64,000 nucleotides of DNA. Origin: Membranipora membranacea. Lineage: Eukaryota > Bryozoa > Gymnolaemata > Cheilostomatida > Membraniporidae. The notes under the pieces were generated by a model. The model saw only the letters and a list, made by a program, of their open reading frames with translations. It was not told where the DNA came from and ran no database searches. The position numbers and the translations under genes are program-made. This document shows, in pieces, positions 63,593-64,000 of the stretch; positions within the stretch are counted from its first letter, which is position 1; the number at the start of each line of letters is the position of its first letter. The stretch spans positions 27,220,001 to 27,284,000 of the forward strand of contig OU612068.1 of NCBI GenBank assembly GCA_914767715.1. Direction: 5' to 3'.

Positions 63593-64000
63593 GTAACGCA
63601 TCTAAAGCTCAACTTTTCACTGCACCATCTTTACAGATACGCCCAGTTTTTAAGATCATTTATGAGCCATCTACCTACTAACACTGTCCACGGATGATGC
63701 ATGACTCTTGGTGCATCACCTTCACTCGGTGAAGTTTCATGATTGGAGCACATTATGAGATATATTTGATAGATTTTATGGAATCAATATCTTTCTGAAT
63801 CTTAAAAAACAAATTTAAATGCATGATACATGAAAATGTTGCTCTGTATCTTGTTCCATTGCCTGTGTTTTGTTAACAACCGGCAGGTCACATGATCAAT
63901 ATGATATTTTTGTTTGTAGTTGCTGCTCTTGTGGTATCAACAAAAACCCACAGATTACATAGTGGTATCATAGTAGAAGCTTCATTCCATTTAGACTTGT
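63593..64000 (+). other. Intron of gene C up to the window edge
   Basis: It follows the GTAACG donor of the last visible exon. No further exon is seen. Confidence 0.5.

Overview
The window is nuclear DNA of an animal. It is AT-rich, its genes are split into many short exons with introns of about 80 to 4,900 bases, and it is littered with small non-autonomous transposons, foldback elements and tRNA-derived repeats. The gene set (a full-length ULK4 orthologue and a PARP14-type family with RRM, macro and ART catalytic parts) fits an invertebrate metazoan; I cannot name the phylum. All exon models are hand-built from splice signals, phase matching and protein resemblance.

Layout. 1-10,104, minus strand: 18 exons of a large gene (gene A) that runs off the left edge. 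It encodes a tandem array of RRM-like modules, each split at the same phase-1 intron position, and includes one exon present in three consecutive copies. 10.1-13.9 kb: intergenic, with a hAT-like element that has a perfect 8-base target duplication. 14,050-27,227, minus strand: a 30-exon ULK4 gene whose pseudokinase region carries an in-frame TGA and a frame break. 27.2-36 kb: repeat-rich, with two exons of an unrecognised minus-strand gene, a 5'-truncated Ty3-type integrase followed by an SGNH-like ORF, foldback repeats, a SINE and a transposase-like fragment. 37-40 kb, plus strand: a decayed PARP catalytic fragment with a stop in its LWHGT-type motif. 42,968-52,608, plus strand: a second PARP14-type gene (gene B) with RRM start, macro and catalytic exons, broken at three places. 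54,515-63,592, plus strand: a third paralogue (gene C) with the same N-terminal exon order as gene A, running off the right edge. A 2.5 kb foldback transposon with long inverted arms full of ACGTCGCAA motifs sits in one of its introns.

How the genes relate. A, B and C share the same first two exons (A and C have identical 156-base second exons) and lie on both sides of ULK4, so this is a local expansion of one PARP14-like family. From family knowledge such proteins read and write mono-ADP-ribose, often in innate immunity; the RRM arrays would be the nucleic-acid or protein binding part. The catalytic copies show an H-Y-I triad, which predicts mono- rather than poly-ADP-ribosylation. ULK4 is a ciliary and cytoskeletal pseudokinase and is probably unrelated in function.
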